Under the pieces are notes generated by a model. It saw nothing but the letters and a program-made list of their open reading frames with translations, ran no database searches and had not been told where the DNA came from. From Isoetes taiwanensis (taxonomy: Eukaryota > Streptophyta > Lycopodiopsida > Isoetales > Isoetaceae), in contig JAJEKV010000079.1 of assembly GCA_021234155.1 (NCBI GenBank), positions 62,001-126,000 of the forward strand: a stretch of DNA of 64,000 bases. Reading direction: 5' to 3'. The translations under genes were made by a program, and so were the position numbers. Positions 53,974 to 64,000 of the stretch are shown here, piece by piece. Every line of letters begins with the position of its first letter. The first letter of the stretch is position 1.

Positions 53974-55365
53974 TTAAGAACTAGGTTCCTCCTCTTCGTC
54001 CATAGGCTAAGGAGGTGGGCGGTAGCGCATCAAAGTGGCACTGGGGCTAGCAGAGAGGGCGGCTCGAGCTGCTGCCTCTGGTGGTAAACAAGTGGCTAAA
54101 GGTGCGGCCACAAGGAGACGCATATTAGCACAGCCCGCCACGTCCCCCAATGCTACAATAGCCAAATCTCGTCGGACCAAGCTAATAGTGGTGGCGTGAT
54201 AATCAATCTTCTTATGGCCCGCCAAGGTGGATATCGCATGAAGTGCCCACCAAGATGCTTCAGAAGAAGGGCCCAGGTTCTTGGAGAAGAATAGGACCTC
54301 CCCTTGCCGGAAAGCGGAAAGGAAGAATCGGGTCACATGGTTGCCCATTGCCCTAATTTGGGGATCCCTGGAGGTCTCCGCTTCCTTTTCCAAGTTAACA
54401 GGGATCTTCTCCTACTCTGCTTCTTCTTTATCATCCCTAAGACTTACCTTGGTGTCCCAAAAGTCTTCCTCCTCTTGATCCACCCCTCCCATGGTGATCT
54501 GTAATGGCTGATCCGCAGGAGAAGGCCGCATCTGAGCTGCAAAATGCTCCTCCTGAGGCTGGGGTGTATCAGTCAATAAGAACTGCCGAAGTGATAAAAG
54601 GGCCTCAACGGGCTCTAACTCTTCTGGCCGGTATGCTAACAAGTCCTCGACTTGTGGCGGATGCACAACGGGCGTTGTAAAGTCAAGAAAGTCGTCCTGG
54701 CAGTACTCGGCAAGATCATAGAGGACCTCTATCTTTTTGCGGCCCCGCATATTAGCAACAACGCGGTAGGCCCACATAATGTCCTCTAGAATCAGGTACT
54801 CTTGGTTATTCAAGAGTACGATAGGAAGGAGGTTGAGCCCTTCGAGTTTGAGGGCTTTATCCCTTCCTACTGGCGCCTCGGTGGCTAACTCCTTCCACCG
54901 TGCAAAATCCTGCTCGTCGACGACTTCGTCGTCTTCCGGGTCAGGAGATACAGGCGTAGAGGAATGCTCAGCAGCTATCTCCTCGTCCTCAATATACTGG
55001 TCCATAATGATGGCCAGTGCAAATCGGGCCTCATAACAAGCTTCCCGATCTATTGTAACAATGGGGAGGTCAGTCCCTCGCCTCCTTATGCCCTTAATGA
55101 CATTCCGGGCATGCTCATCACCCCCTAACATCTGGAGCAGGGTGTGGAAGTCGAGGTAGAGCTGCGAGTCATCTTCGTTGTAGACACATGCAGGTAAAAT
55201 CTCTTCGCAGTAGAACTGAAGGAAGGCGGCGTAATCGGGATGCGCCTGCATGTTAGAGATGAGGTCTACTTGCTGGAGGAGATAAGGGTGAAGAAGATCA
55301 AAAGGGACCGCAGGGTCCCAGTGTTCTCCATCCAAATACCATTGCTGAAGGGTTGGGCGAGCCAT
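53974..55365 (-). pseudogene. Unrecognised ~460-codon protein interrupted by two TAG codons
   Basis: ATG at 55365 (MARPTLQQWYLDGEHWDPAV). It is open for 317 codons, then TAG at 54414-54412, continues in the same frame as EKIPVNLEKEAETSRDP and GNHVTRFFLSAFRQGEVLFF, meets TAG at 54009-54007 and ends PMDEEEEPSS at TAA 53976-53974. The N-terminal half is helical and acidic, with Trp and Tyr at regular spacing; there is a Pro/Asp/Glu linker (SSTPVSPDPEDDEVVDEQD). No known domain. It has its own plausible promoter. It lies between the histone-fold gene and the 53.3-kb exon, all on one strand. Confidence 0.5.
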
Positions 55366-55420
55366 GAGGATGAAGGCGCAAGGGAGGAGAAGGAAAACGC
55401 TGGAAACAAGAAGAGAAATG

Positions 55421-55450
55421 AAACCCTAATGGCCAAAAAGGGGCTTTATA
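55421..55450 (-). promoter_or_regulatory. TATA box and telo-box upstream of the 55365 start
   Basis: On the minus strand TATAAAG (55450-55444) lies ~80 bp before the ATG. ATTAGGGTTT (55430-55421) is the reverse complement of the telo-box AAACCCTAA and is followed by a pyrimidine-rich leader. This is a common plant promoter arrangement for housekeeping genes. Confidence 0.55.
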
Positions 55451-55626
55451 CTTTTCGGCACATTTCCCGAAATTATTAAAATTTTTTATTTACTTAATAA
55501 TTTATATTTAAATTCACACCAATTGGAAAAAAAAAAGGCATTTTTATATTTACAACTTCAAAATGAGAATATTTTACATAGATAAGTTCACAATAATTTT
55601 ACAACAGAAGGAAGAGAGTTGCCTGG

Positions 55627-56040
55627 TCACCGAAACTCCCCTCGGATCCTTCGTGCTAGCTGGAGGTCCTTGGGCATTATGGTAACCCTCTTTGCATGTA
55701 TGGCGCAGAGGTTGGCGTCGCTCAAAATCTCTATGAGGTAAGCCTCGACAGCCTCCTGGAGTGCGCGGATTGCAAAGGCTTGGAACCTCAGGTCGGTTTT
55801 AAATTCCTAGGCAATTTCCCGAACAAGTCGCTGAAAAGGGAGCCGACGAATCAATGGCTCAGTAGTCTTCTGATACTTACGTATCTCTCGAAGAGCTACT
55901 GTGCCCGGTCGATATCTATGGGGCTTCCGCGGCTTGATGGTTTGCTTCAATATTGGGATGGATTTCCCACCGGTTGTCGGATGCTTTGCCCGCTGAATGA
56001 TCTGCTTGCGTCGTTGAGCCGATGTTTTCTTGGCAATGGT
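55627..56040 (-). pseudogene. Histone H3 fold region
   Basis: About 135 codons. The core matches plant H3.1/H3.3 at most positions from [20 protein letters not shown] onward, with no loop-1 insertion of the kind seen in CENH3. In the tail TGGK (Lys14 context) is kept. The ARKS context of Lys9 reads RAKHPT, and the segment around Lys27/Ser28 appears deleted. Gln of REIAQ is replaced by TAG. Core changes include PLIRR for LLIRK and IEILSDA for VGLFEDT. As known for the family, H3 pairs with H4 in the nucleosome; whether this version ever did is unknown. Confidence 0.93.
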
Positions 56041-56929
56041 GCATCCCTCTGCAATCGGGTCTTATAATCCACACCTCCCTTTACGGGTTTTGTATTCTTC
56101 CTCTTCCTATTAGCCCACTCCGTATTCTTCCTATTCTTTCCTCCGCCTTGATCTACATGTTGATCTATATTTTGGTCAACATTTTGATCCCCCTGCTGGT
56201 CAACATCCTGATCCCCCTGCTAGTTGACTTGCTGGTCCCCCTGCTGGTCGACTTGCTGGTCCACCTGCTGGTTTTGGGCATCCTCCCCTTCCTTGCGGAG
56301 CCTCTCCTTCTCAGCCTCCCGGCTTTCCTTGTTCAAGCGCGCTTGTACTCGCCTGGCGAGCTCCGTATGGTACCAGTCCGGGTAAGCTCGCATGTCAGCT
56401 TGCACGAGGTTTATGCGGTCCTGTGTGAAGCTAGACAATGCATTCTCAAATACGAAGCTATTCAACTCAGCATTCCAATAAAATGGGGGGAGATAATAGT
56501 GGTCCATGCACATAAGCACATGGCCTCTACCAAGGTAGTAAAAACGGTCGGCACGCGCTTCTGGGAGGCCATTAGCTATTTGCTAGAGGTCTTCTAGCCT
56601 AGCCATGTGCATGATTCTTTGGGCCTCAGTTCTAATAAGGTCATCGGGATTCTCCTCAGGGTTAGGCGAGGGGTAAAACTTGACGAAGGCAAAAACTCGG
56701 TCTGGCTGCTCCACGATGGTGTAAGGCTGGTTAGCAGCGTTTAACTTCATGACGAACCGCTCATTGAAGTGAAGAATAGGAAATGGGATGCGACGGTTCT
56801 CAGTGAAATGCTTAACAAACAGATCGAGGACCCTCACTATGGTCCTCACCTAGGTGGTCTACTAACACACAGAAGAGCTGGTAGACATTTAGTGTCTTTA
56901 GGTCAACTGTGAGCTTGAAGCGCGACATG
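55627..56929 (-). pseudogene. Unknown N-terminal domain joined to a histone H3 fold
   Basis: ATG at 56929 (MSRFKLTVDLKTLNVYQLFC). After a frame change near 56850 it reads LDLFVKHFTENRRIPFPILH, MCMDHYYLPPFYWNAELNSF and a charged coil (ESREAEKERLRKEGEDAQ). A Gln/Asp/Val repeat follows (VDQQVDQQGDQ...), then a basic linker (NRKRKNTKPVKGG). After another frame change near 56060 it reads [11 protein letters not shown], then an H3 core to TGA at 55629-55627: [35 protein letters not shown], stop, [47 protein letters not shown]. All H3 helices and loops are present. The N-tail is unusual. TAG codons lie at 56585-56583, 56222-56220 and 55809-55807. No ATG opens the H3 frame by itself, which favours a fusion. 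Confidence 0.8.
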
Positions 56930-57624
56930 GGGACGTCTAGTGATGGCAGCAAAAGAGAAGGAGTAGGGCGCTCAGCTTAGATAGGTGGCGCTAGCAGGTA
57001 GGCGAAGGCGCTAGGGGTTTAGGGTAGTCGCAACGTAACAGTGGAGGTCGGCTATGGCGGGAAGAGGAGCTCCAGTCCGGCGGCTATGGCGGAAAAGGTC
57101 GTCCCAAGAAACACACTTTAAAAAAAAAATGACTCAAATTTGAATTTCAACGTTTTAAGTTTTTTTTTTTTTTATTATTAAAAATTTTCAAATTTTTTTT
57201 TTTTTAAAACGGATGCGTATAAAAATACGCGGGACCGTATGGGGCGCGGCGAGCGTTATACGGTCATAACTTCGCGAGAGAAACACCTCGGACGACAGCA
57301 GCGCCCCTTTCGACTTTTCAGCCTGCTGTTGACGTTCCGCCCTCGGGAGTCGTGCCCCCTAGGGTTTTGGGGGGTGCCCGATCGATTGGAACCATTTTCG
57401 CCTCCATCCGAGCTACCTACAAAAAGTTATAGCCCTTCCAAACTTGGGTCCTCCAGTCGCCCTAATCTTCCTAGCAACTTACAATCTATTACATTAACCT
57501 AGCACAAAACCAAACATCAAAGAGCTAAACAATCACACTAGCTTAGACTCCCACCTAACTACCGAACTAGCGAGTTAGGGTTTGGTCAGTGCTATGATTT
57601 CGAGCAACCGAAATCACGGCTCAC
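56930..57624. other. Upstream region of the histone-fold gene and junction to the LTR palindrome
   Basis: A telomere-motif-like aggggtttagggtag lies near 57011-57025. Poly(T)/poly(A) runs occur at 57118-57215. No gene recognised beyond this. Confidence 0.45.
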
Positions 57625-59227
57625 TGTGACGCTCCCTGAACATATACGACACTCGGACGTATACATACAGGGACTTTCCCCTCCCATGGCGACCAACTCA
57701 CCACGAGCAGGGCCCTCCGTCTAACTCGGGCCATCCATAAAAAGATGCTCGAGTGAAGGACACAGAGGGGTCATTCGGCCCACGCCTTCAATGGGGCTCC
57801 TATGTCGCGGAAGCGTGAATACAAGGTTAGCACACAACATAATCATATCATAAAATACCACCACGAGGGGTGGCACATCCATCCAAGAGACAACAACAAA
57901 GGATATGCATTTAATACTAGGGAAAACACCCAAAACCCATGGTTCTACCCCGGCTCAGACTCCAGTGAGGATCGACTGACGGCTAGGTCTCAAGAGATCA
58001 GCAGATCGAATCTTGACATGGCGTTGGCTGGCATAGAACATTGGCTAGGGTTGTCCACTCCATCCGCCCCTCCTGTGCACACTTTGCAGATGAGTCGAAT
58101 CATGCTATGGCCTCACTATAGCCTTCCGGAGACGCAGACTCAAGGTATCACCCTTCGAGCCTACTCCAGGGTTCATGAAGCCCCGGTCCGATGAGGCAGG
58201 TCAGGGAAGTGTCCCCTTCCAGGATCACAGTGGTTCCATGGGTGAGCTAGAGAATACGTGCCGCATCAGCAACCCCCGCATCCGTACCCGACTTACTCAC
58301 CCTAAATCTACTCAAAGCATAGGGTGCCCCATACGGGTCACACCTCTGCACCCAGGGATGTCAGACCCATACCCGGCCCTCTACGTGACCGGCTATCATG
58401 TCTAGCCCACTGTAGGAGTCTCAGGAGCCTTTTATGTTCGTGCAAGACCCCACCCCCACTTCACCACTACGTCCCTTCTCTGGTGCTAAGCAATTCCATA
58501 GCATCCACGACTCAGTGGTCTCTTGTGCACGGGCCGCAGTAATTGGGAATTGAAGGAGCTACTAGGAGCATACTAAAGCATAAGGCACAGAGGTCTCTAC
58601 CCCCCCTCTAATCCCTGCTTTATGGAGGTTTAACAGAGCTACTTTCACATACACATCCATCCATCCATCATAACATAATCCACAATTGAAATGTAATCTT
58701 AGATACCAAAGAAGGGTTAATCCTAAGTAAAACAACCAGAGAAGACTCAAAGGACCTAACTGAACGCTAGCCTTAAAGATATCAACTAGATTATCGACTA
58801 ACCCGAGTTCCAGCTTGATCCATTGTCATGAGGCGCCTCCATCTCTCAGAATCTGGGTATTCGGCAACCACGGGGTGATCAGCAACAGTTCCAGGTACTT
58901 GGGCGCTCAGCTGCTCCTTCTCCTGGGTCGATTTTGGTTGAAATGGGGGTAGTGATCCACCTTGATGGCTCAAATTAGCATTCCCCATGCTGGCCAATCG
59001 AGTTTGGCCAAGTGGCGCCTTCTTAATCCATTAATTAACTTAATTAACCCACTTAGATATTAATTCCTTAATTATAGGTTATTATCCTTAATAATTAATT
59101 TAGCATAGCTAATTTAATCCCTTTTAGGTCAACCCCCTAGGTTACAATACCCCATGGTGGCGTACCTTTACTGGGTGACGTGTCAGTATATTTATACGTA
59201 TACTGTATAAATACTTGGAACATCACA
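57625..59227 (-). mobile_element. LTR, minus orientation (left arm of palindrome)
   Basis: Reads on the minus strand from TGTGATGTTCCAAGTATTTA (59227) to GGGAGCGTCACA (57625), 1,603 bp. It is nearly the mirror image of 59781-61382. The frames inside (57802-58194 and others) recur in the other arm and are not genes. Confidence 0.88.
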
Positions 59228-59780
59228 TTCTCTAGGACGTGGTGTATTGTCAATGTGGACATGACCGCGAACTGCTTGGAAAGCATATAGCTGATAGGCC
59301 GCGTTCATCTCGGCTATAATGGGAACTTCACCATTCCTTACGCCGCAATGAATTGCGAACCATAGGCATGATAGGTTCCCTTCTAGATAACTTTTTTTTT
59401 TTTTATATAGGGGGTGATCCCTTCAACCACAACCTACTTATCTTATCTATAAATACTAATGTATTGACATGTGCAGGCCAGTGAGCAGTACGTGACCTGC
59501 CCATGTATAGAGGGTTGCTGATGGCCCGACTTCTCCAGTTTTATGTTGTCTACCAGTCTTGTCCTTTTGTTACTCTGGTGTGATATTGGACTTCGGTCCT
59601 TGAACTCTTTTCTTGTGATCATCATGTGAAATGCACCTCGGTGCTTAAACTGTTTCAAACTTTAAAGTTTTAATGCTATTACCTTTGGAAATAAGGAATT
59701 TCCTTCCTTCATAATGTGATTTCCTACATCGGTATCTAACCCCAATGCTGAGGACAGCATTATTTCTAAGGAGGGGAGAA
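59228..59780. other. Centre of the palindrome: 3' internal remnants between the two LTRs
   Basis: 553 bp. The right end is retroelement 3' internal sequence leading into the polypurine tract. The left end has gacatcc-type junction sequence with a weaker purine stretch on the minus strand (CCTAGAGAATG). No coding domain is left. Confidence 0.6.
59768..59780 (+). other. Polypurine tract AAGGAGGGGAGAA
   Basis: Purine-only run immediately before the TG of the right LTR. It marks that LTR as a 3' LTR in plus orientation. Confidence 0.85.
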
Positions 59781-61382
59781 TGTGACGTTCCAAGTATTTA
59801 TACGGTATACGTATAAACATACTGACACGTCACCCAGTAAAGGTACGCCATGGGGTATTGTAACCTAGGGGGGTTGACCTAAAAGGGATTAAATTAGCTA
59901 TGCTAATTTAATTATTAAGGATAATAACCTATAATTAAGGAATTTATATCTAAGTGGGTTAATTAAGTCAATTAATGGATTAGGAAGGCGCTACCTGGAC
60001 AAACTCGATTGGCTAGCATGGGAATGCTAACTTGGGCCATCAAGGTGGATCACTACCCCCATTTGACCCCAAAATCGAGCCAAGAGGAGTAGCAGCTGAG
60101 CGCCCAAGCACCTGGAACTGTTGCTGACCACCCCAGATGTTGCTGAACACCAGATTACTGAGAGATGGAGGCGCCTCATGACAATGGATCAAGCTGGAAC
60201 TCGGGTTAGTAGATAATCTAGTTGATATCTTTAAGGATAGCGCTTCAGTTAGGTCCTTTGAGTCTTCTCTGGTTGTTTTACTTAGGATTAACCCTTCTTT
60301 GGTATCTAAGATTACATTTCAATTATGGATTATGTTATGATGGATGGATGGATGTGTATGTGAAAGTAGCTCTGTTAAACTTCCATAAAGCAGGGATTAG
60401 AGGGGGGGTAGAGACCTCTGTGCCATATGCTTTAGTATGCTCCTAGTAGCTCCTTTAATTCCCAATTACTGCGGCCTGTGCACAAGAGACCACTGAGTCG
60501 TGGATGCTATGGAATTGCTTAGCACCAGAGAAGGGACGCAGTGGTGAAGTGGGGGTGGGGTCTTGCACGAACATAAAAGGCTCCTGAGACTCCTACAGTG
60601 GGCTAGGCCTGATAGCCGGTCACGTAGAGGGCCGGGTATGGGTCTGACACTCCCTGGGTGCAGAGGTGTGACCCGTATGGGGCACCCTGTGCTTTGAGTA
60701 GATTTAGGGTGAGTAAGTCGGGTACGGATGCGGGGGTCGCTGATGCGGCACGTATTCTCTAGCTCACCCATGGAACCACTGTGATCCTGGAAGGGAACAC
60801 TTCCCTGACCTGCCTCATCGGACCGGGGCGTCATGAACCCTGGAGTAGGCTCGAAGGGTGATACCTTGAGTCTGCGTCTCCGAAAGGCTATAGTGATGCC
60901 ATAGCATGATTCGACTCATCTGCAAAGTGTGCACAAAAGGGGCAGATGGAGTGGACAACCCTAGCCGATGTTCTATGCCAGCCAACGCCATGTCAAGATT
61001 CGGTCTGCTGATCTCTTGAGACATAGCCGTCAGTCGATCCTCACTGAAGTCTAAGCCAGGGTAGAACCATGGGTTTGGGTGTTTTCCTAGTATTAAATGC
61101 ATATTCTTTGTTGTTGTCACTCGGATGGATGTGCCACCCCTCGTGGTGGTATTTTATGATATGATGATGCTGTGTGCTAACCTTGTATTCACGCTTCCGC
61201 GACATAGGAGCCCCATTGAAGGCGTGGGCCGAATGATCCCTCTGTGTCCTTCACTCGAGCATCTTGCCATAGATGGCCCGAGTTAGACGGAGGGCCCTGC
61301 TCGTGGCGAGTTGGTCGCCATGGGAGGGGAAAGTCCCCGTATGTATATGTCCGAGGGTCGTATATGTTCTGGGAGCGTCACA
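59781..61382 (+). mobile_element. LTR, plus orientation (right arm of palindrome)
   Basis: 1,602 bp, begins TGTGACGTTCC and ends GGGAGCGTCACA. TGTGACGTTCC after such a polypurine tract is typical of plant Ty3/gypsy elements. The flanks of the palindrome (ctcac, gcttt) do not form a target duplication. Confidence 0.88.
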
Positions 61383-64000
61383 GCTTTGTCCAAAATCAAC
61401 AAATTCTCTGAGAATACGATATGTCCACACAAAGCTTAGGCAATACTGAGCAAGAAAAACCTTGATTGGCTTCAACGGCCTGCCAAAGGCCTACAGAAAA
61501 GCATCTTCTGCCAAGGAGGCCGAAGCATCAAGCTTCTCTACTATCTGCAATTGCTGTCTACCAACAAACAAGCTGCTAGATCGGCCATGGCTGCTTGGCT
61601 GCTTTCGAGTGAGCAAGCTATAGATCCCTGAGGGTTTTTGCACTATTTCAGCTTTTTGAGCTTTGCCAATGCTTGATATGCCCAAAAAAACGTCCTTTTT
61701 AATTAAAACATTTTTTCCCAAAAAATATTGTGTAAAAACATTTGCCAACGTAATGAAACCTCCTGTTATTGTGTTACATATTTTCTTAGACTACATCATC
61801 TGTTATAGTTTTTGTTACTATAAACTGTATAAACTTTGGTCCGCACATTGTTTTACATGCAAGGAACAATATGAAAAGTTACTTCACTACAAAGGACGTG
61901 TTTATAGATGATTCATGAAAAGTTACTTCACTACAAAGAGGACGTGTTTATAGATGATTATTCGAAATCATGATATGCGATAATCAAATATTTCGTACTA
62001 AATGGAATAGGTCTGGCACGATGAATTCCTTACAAGTCGCATTTGATTAAAGTGGTTCTCATGTCCCACTTTTTTTTTTTTTTTTGCACTTGGTTAAATT
62101 GACCCAAAGGAATGCATGAAACATTTGAAACGCCATTATTGGTTTAGAAGAGGCCTTTTTTCTTGTATGAAAAAAAAAGCTAAAGAAAATTAGGTGGTCT
62201 CCTTTTCACGGTTAGCGAGTCGAGAAGGTAAAAAGCATAGCTAAAACCAATGAAAATGCTTCCTTTCCATAAACAAAGTGCTAATCTGCACTGAATTTTC
62301 ATTCATAAATAATTTCATTACATTGTATTTTACAGTGGTCGAAGAGACCATGGTGGCCGTGCTGTTATAATGATTATGACCTTTTCACACACGGTCCACG
62401 GACCACCTAATAAGAAGAAGGTGTGGAGTCCCCTTCGACCTGTTCCAACTCCAAGCCACGGGAGGAACTTGAAGACGATAAAAACTTGTAAAAGGAAGTG
62501 CTTCATTGGCCACGATCTGGCCTGTCCAACTAAATTCACCACACTCATCTCGTCTCCTTTCATCAATGAATGGGTCTTTCTATTGCTCCTGAGCATATAA
62601 TCTAGTCAGGATAAGGACGACACCTTCCAGATGCCATCGCAGGGGCCTATCACGGGAGCACTGAAATCCACACCCTCATCCTATCGCGCCCCCATATGCA
62701 TAACATGCACTACTTCTAGGAGCCAAGCAACTTTTGGCTCGTGTCTTAATGCACAAACTCTACAAGATCAATGAAGCTACTCCATCCCCGCCCCAACCTT
62801 CACCCTCTCCCTATCGCGCCTCCATACTACTTCTAGGCGCCAAGCAACTTTTGGCTCACGCCTTAACGCACAAACCCTAAGTGAAAATTCAAAAAATTCA
62901 AGTGATAGACCGTACACAAGAACACCTTATTCTTCTTATGAATATATGAAAAAGAATGAGCTCAGAACCCTTGTAGGAAAATGGTTGACCATGGTGGGAA
63001 ATTGACATTAAGCAAAGAAAGACTAAATGGTGTAATTGTGTGAAAACTTTCTCCCTTCTACCTATTCCTCAAACTAGAATTACATATACATCCCCATCGG
63101 GCTCACATGCAACCTGTTTTGCCCTGTGTTTCTTGGCGATGGCAGAGGATGGTGCGTGTAGAAGGGCTTGCCTTTTTACGTGATGGTGAGGGTTGCCATC
63201 GTGCATGTGAACCTGCTATTACCCTATAACGCCCTAACCTTCACCTCAACCCTGCATTTCCGCTAAATCTATAATTTGTGGACTACATTTTCTGGAGTAT
63301 ATTGTAGTGATATTTGATTTTTAGATTAACCTAGGTATATCGTAGTGTAGTTTACCAATTAGATTAGGGTTTTTAGTATTTATGTAAGTTTAGTATTTGA
63401 AATTAGGGTTTCCAAGATAATGGCCATGATTATTTATATTTTGGCATATGCCATATTATGCTATCGACCAACGGCCAAGATTTGGCAATAAAGAGATTTA
63501 TCTTGCCTTAACCATAATCCAGCTGATGTTATACAAGGAGTTACTTGCCACTGAAACCTGCATGGGCGCTAAAGTAAAGAGCTGCAATGTTTGAAGCCTT
63601 TAATGACCATTGTAATTTTTGTATGAATCATGGCAATAGTGCTCAGAACAATATATGCAAGTGATGACAGTCGATGTTTTGATGAATTTCAATTCCCACT
63701 TGGGCAACTTAATTGTTATGCTGTGAGCATTGTTATTTCACATCATAGTGTTGGGCGCGAAATGGAGAGGATTCTGAAAATTGAAGGCGTTATTCTTGTT
63801 ATACATTGGCTTTGATACAGAAATCCTGCATTCAGCTCAAGTATATCCTTTTTTTCCATCCCTTTGTGTTATTATTTTTGAAGGGAGGGGAGGGTGGCCA
63901 CAAAAGCAAACACCTCAATCCCATAATAATGCCATTACACAGGCATATGTAACTGAAGTGTTCAGAATTGTGATCCACTGAATGTCTGACCAAACTGCCA
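61383..64000. other. No gene recognised
   Basis: A minus-strand frame at 61491-61748 with continuation to 61390 (MANVFTQYFLGKNVLIKKD...) shows no known motif. A ~130-bp duplication lies at about 62680-62880 (ctaggagccaagcaactttt near 62717 and again near 62834). AT-rich to the right edge. Confidence 0.4.

Noticed and set aside
55627-56040. CENH3 (centromeric H3) identity for the histone fold
   Set aside because: Loop 1 has no insertion, and the core follows canonical H3 ([26 protein letters not shown]) more closely than CENH3; the odd tail alone is not enough.
52490-56929. A giant-virus insertion as source of the H3 gene
   Set aside because: No capsid, polymerase or other viral hallmark nearby; the H3 core is plant-like and the neighbours are LTR elements. 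Not supported, though not strictly excluded for the unknown proteins.
57802-61120. Frames of 130 and 101 codons with similar proteins at 57.8 and 61.1 kb
   Set aside because: They are the same LTR sequence in the two arms of the palindrome; similarity comes from the duplication, and no domain is present.

Overview
This is plant nuclear DNA, almost entirely mobile elements, their remains and tandem repeats. The plant signs are pieces of DYW-type PPR genes (36.7-37.7 kb, 42.6 kb), plant-type tRNA-Glu genes, MULE, PIF/Harbinger, Ty3/gypsy and LINE families, an Au-like tRNA-derived SINE, and GT-AG introns. PPR-DYW fragments and dense old repeats would suit a fern or another non-seed land plant, but the sequence does not settle this. 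I see no complete ordinary host gene.

Layout: 1-1020, PIF/Harbinger transposase remnant. 1.6-5.8 kb, a LINE on the minus strand with an L1-like ORF1, bounded by (GA)n tracts. 5.8-6.05 kb, SINE. 6.4-9.7 kb, Ty3/gypsy gag-pol remnant that stops at a tandem array of ~593-bp units (9.7-12.1 kb), each carrying a tRNA-Glu(CUC)/tRNA-Glu(UUC) pair; one pair is intact. 13.26-15.44 kb, a 19-bp minisatellite that flips orientation at ~14.22 kb. 16.9-19.8 kb, ~810-bp tandem units. 20.0-23.5 kb, AT-rich, mostly unexplained.

23,572-33,488 is a 9,917-bp Mutator-like element (MULE) with ~280-bp terminal inverted repeats and a perfect 9-bp target duplication (TAACACGGA). It carries a MURA-type transposase with a SWIM finger (minus strand), an intron-containing Ulp1/C48 SUMO-protease-like gene (plus strand), a 160-aa acidic Ser-rich protein with two basic NLS-like repeats (plus strand), and two oppositely oriented arrays of a 26-bp minisatellite whose monomer holds the palindrome AGGAC-N4-GTCCT. 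It seems to have landed in a minus-strand exon.

33.5-51.7 kb is decayed intergenic DNA with PPR pseudogenes, local duplications, a hAT-like MITE and fold-back repeats. 51,769-52,525 is a plus-strand LTR with a tRNA-iMet-type primer-binding site. Next to it on the minus strand (52.5-56.9 kb) is a cluster of unrecognised acidic proteins, one of which continues into an unmistakable histone H3 fold. The stop codons interrupting this cluster are all TAG, one at a Gln conserved in H3. 57,625-61,382 is a long palindrome of two ~1.6-kb LTRs facing outward around 553 bp. The last 2.6 kb has no recognisable gene.

The two strongest candidates for undescribed biology are the MULE with its paired arrays of palindromic sites and the histone H3-bearing gene cluster.
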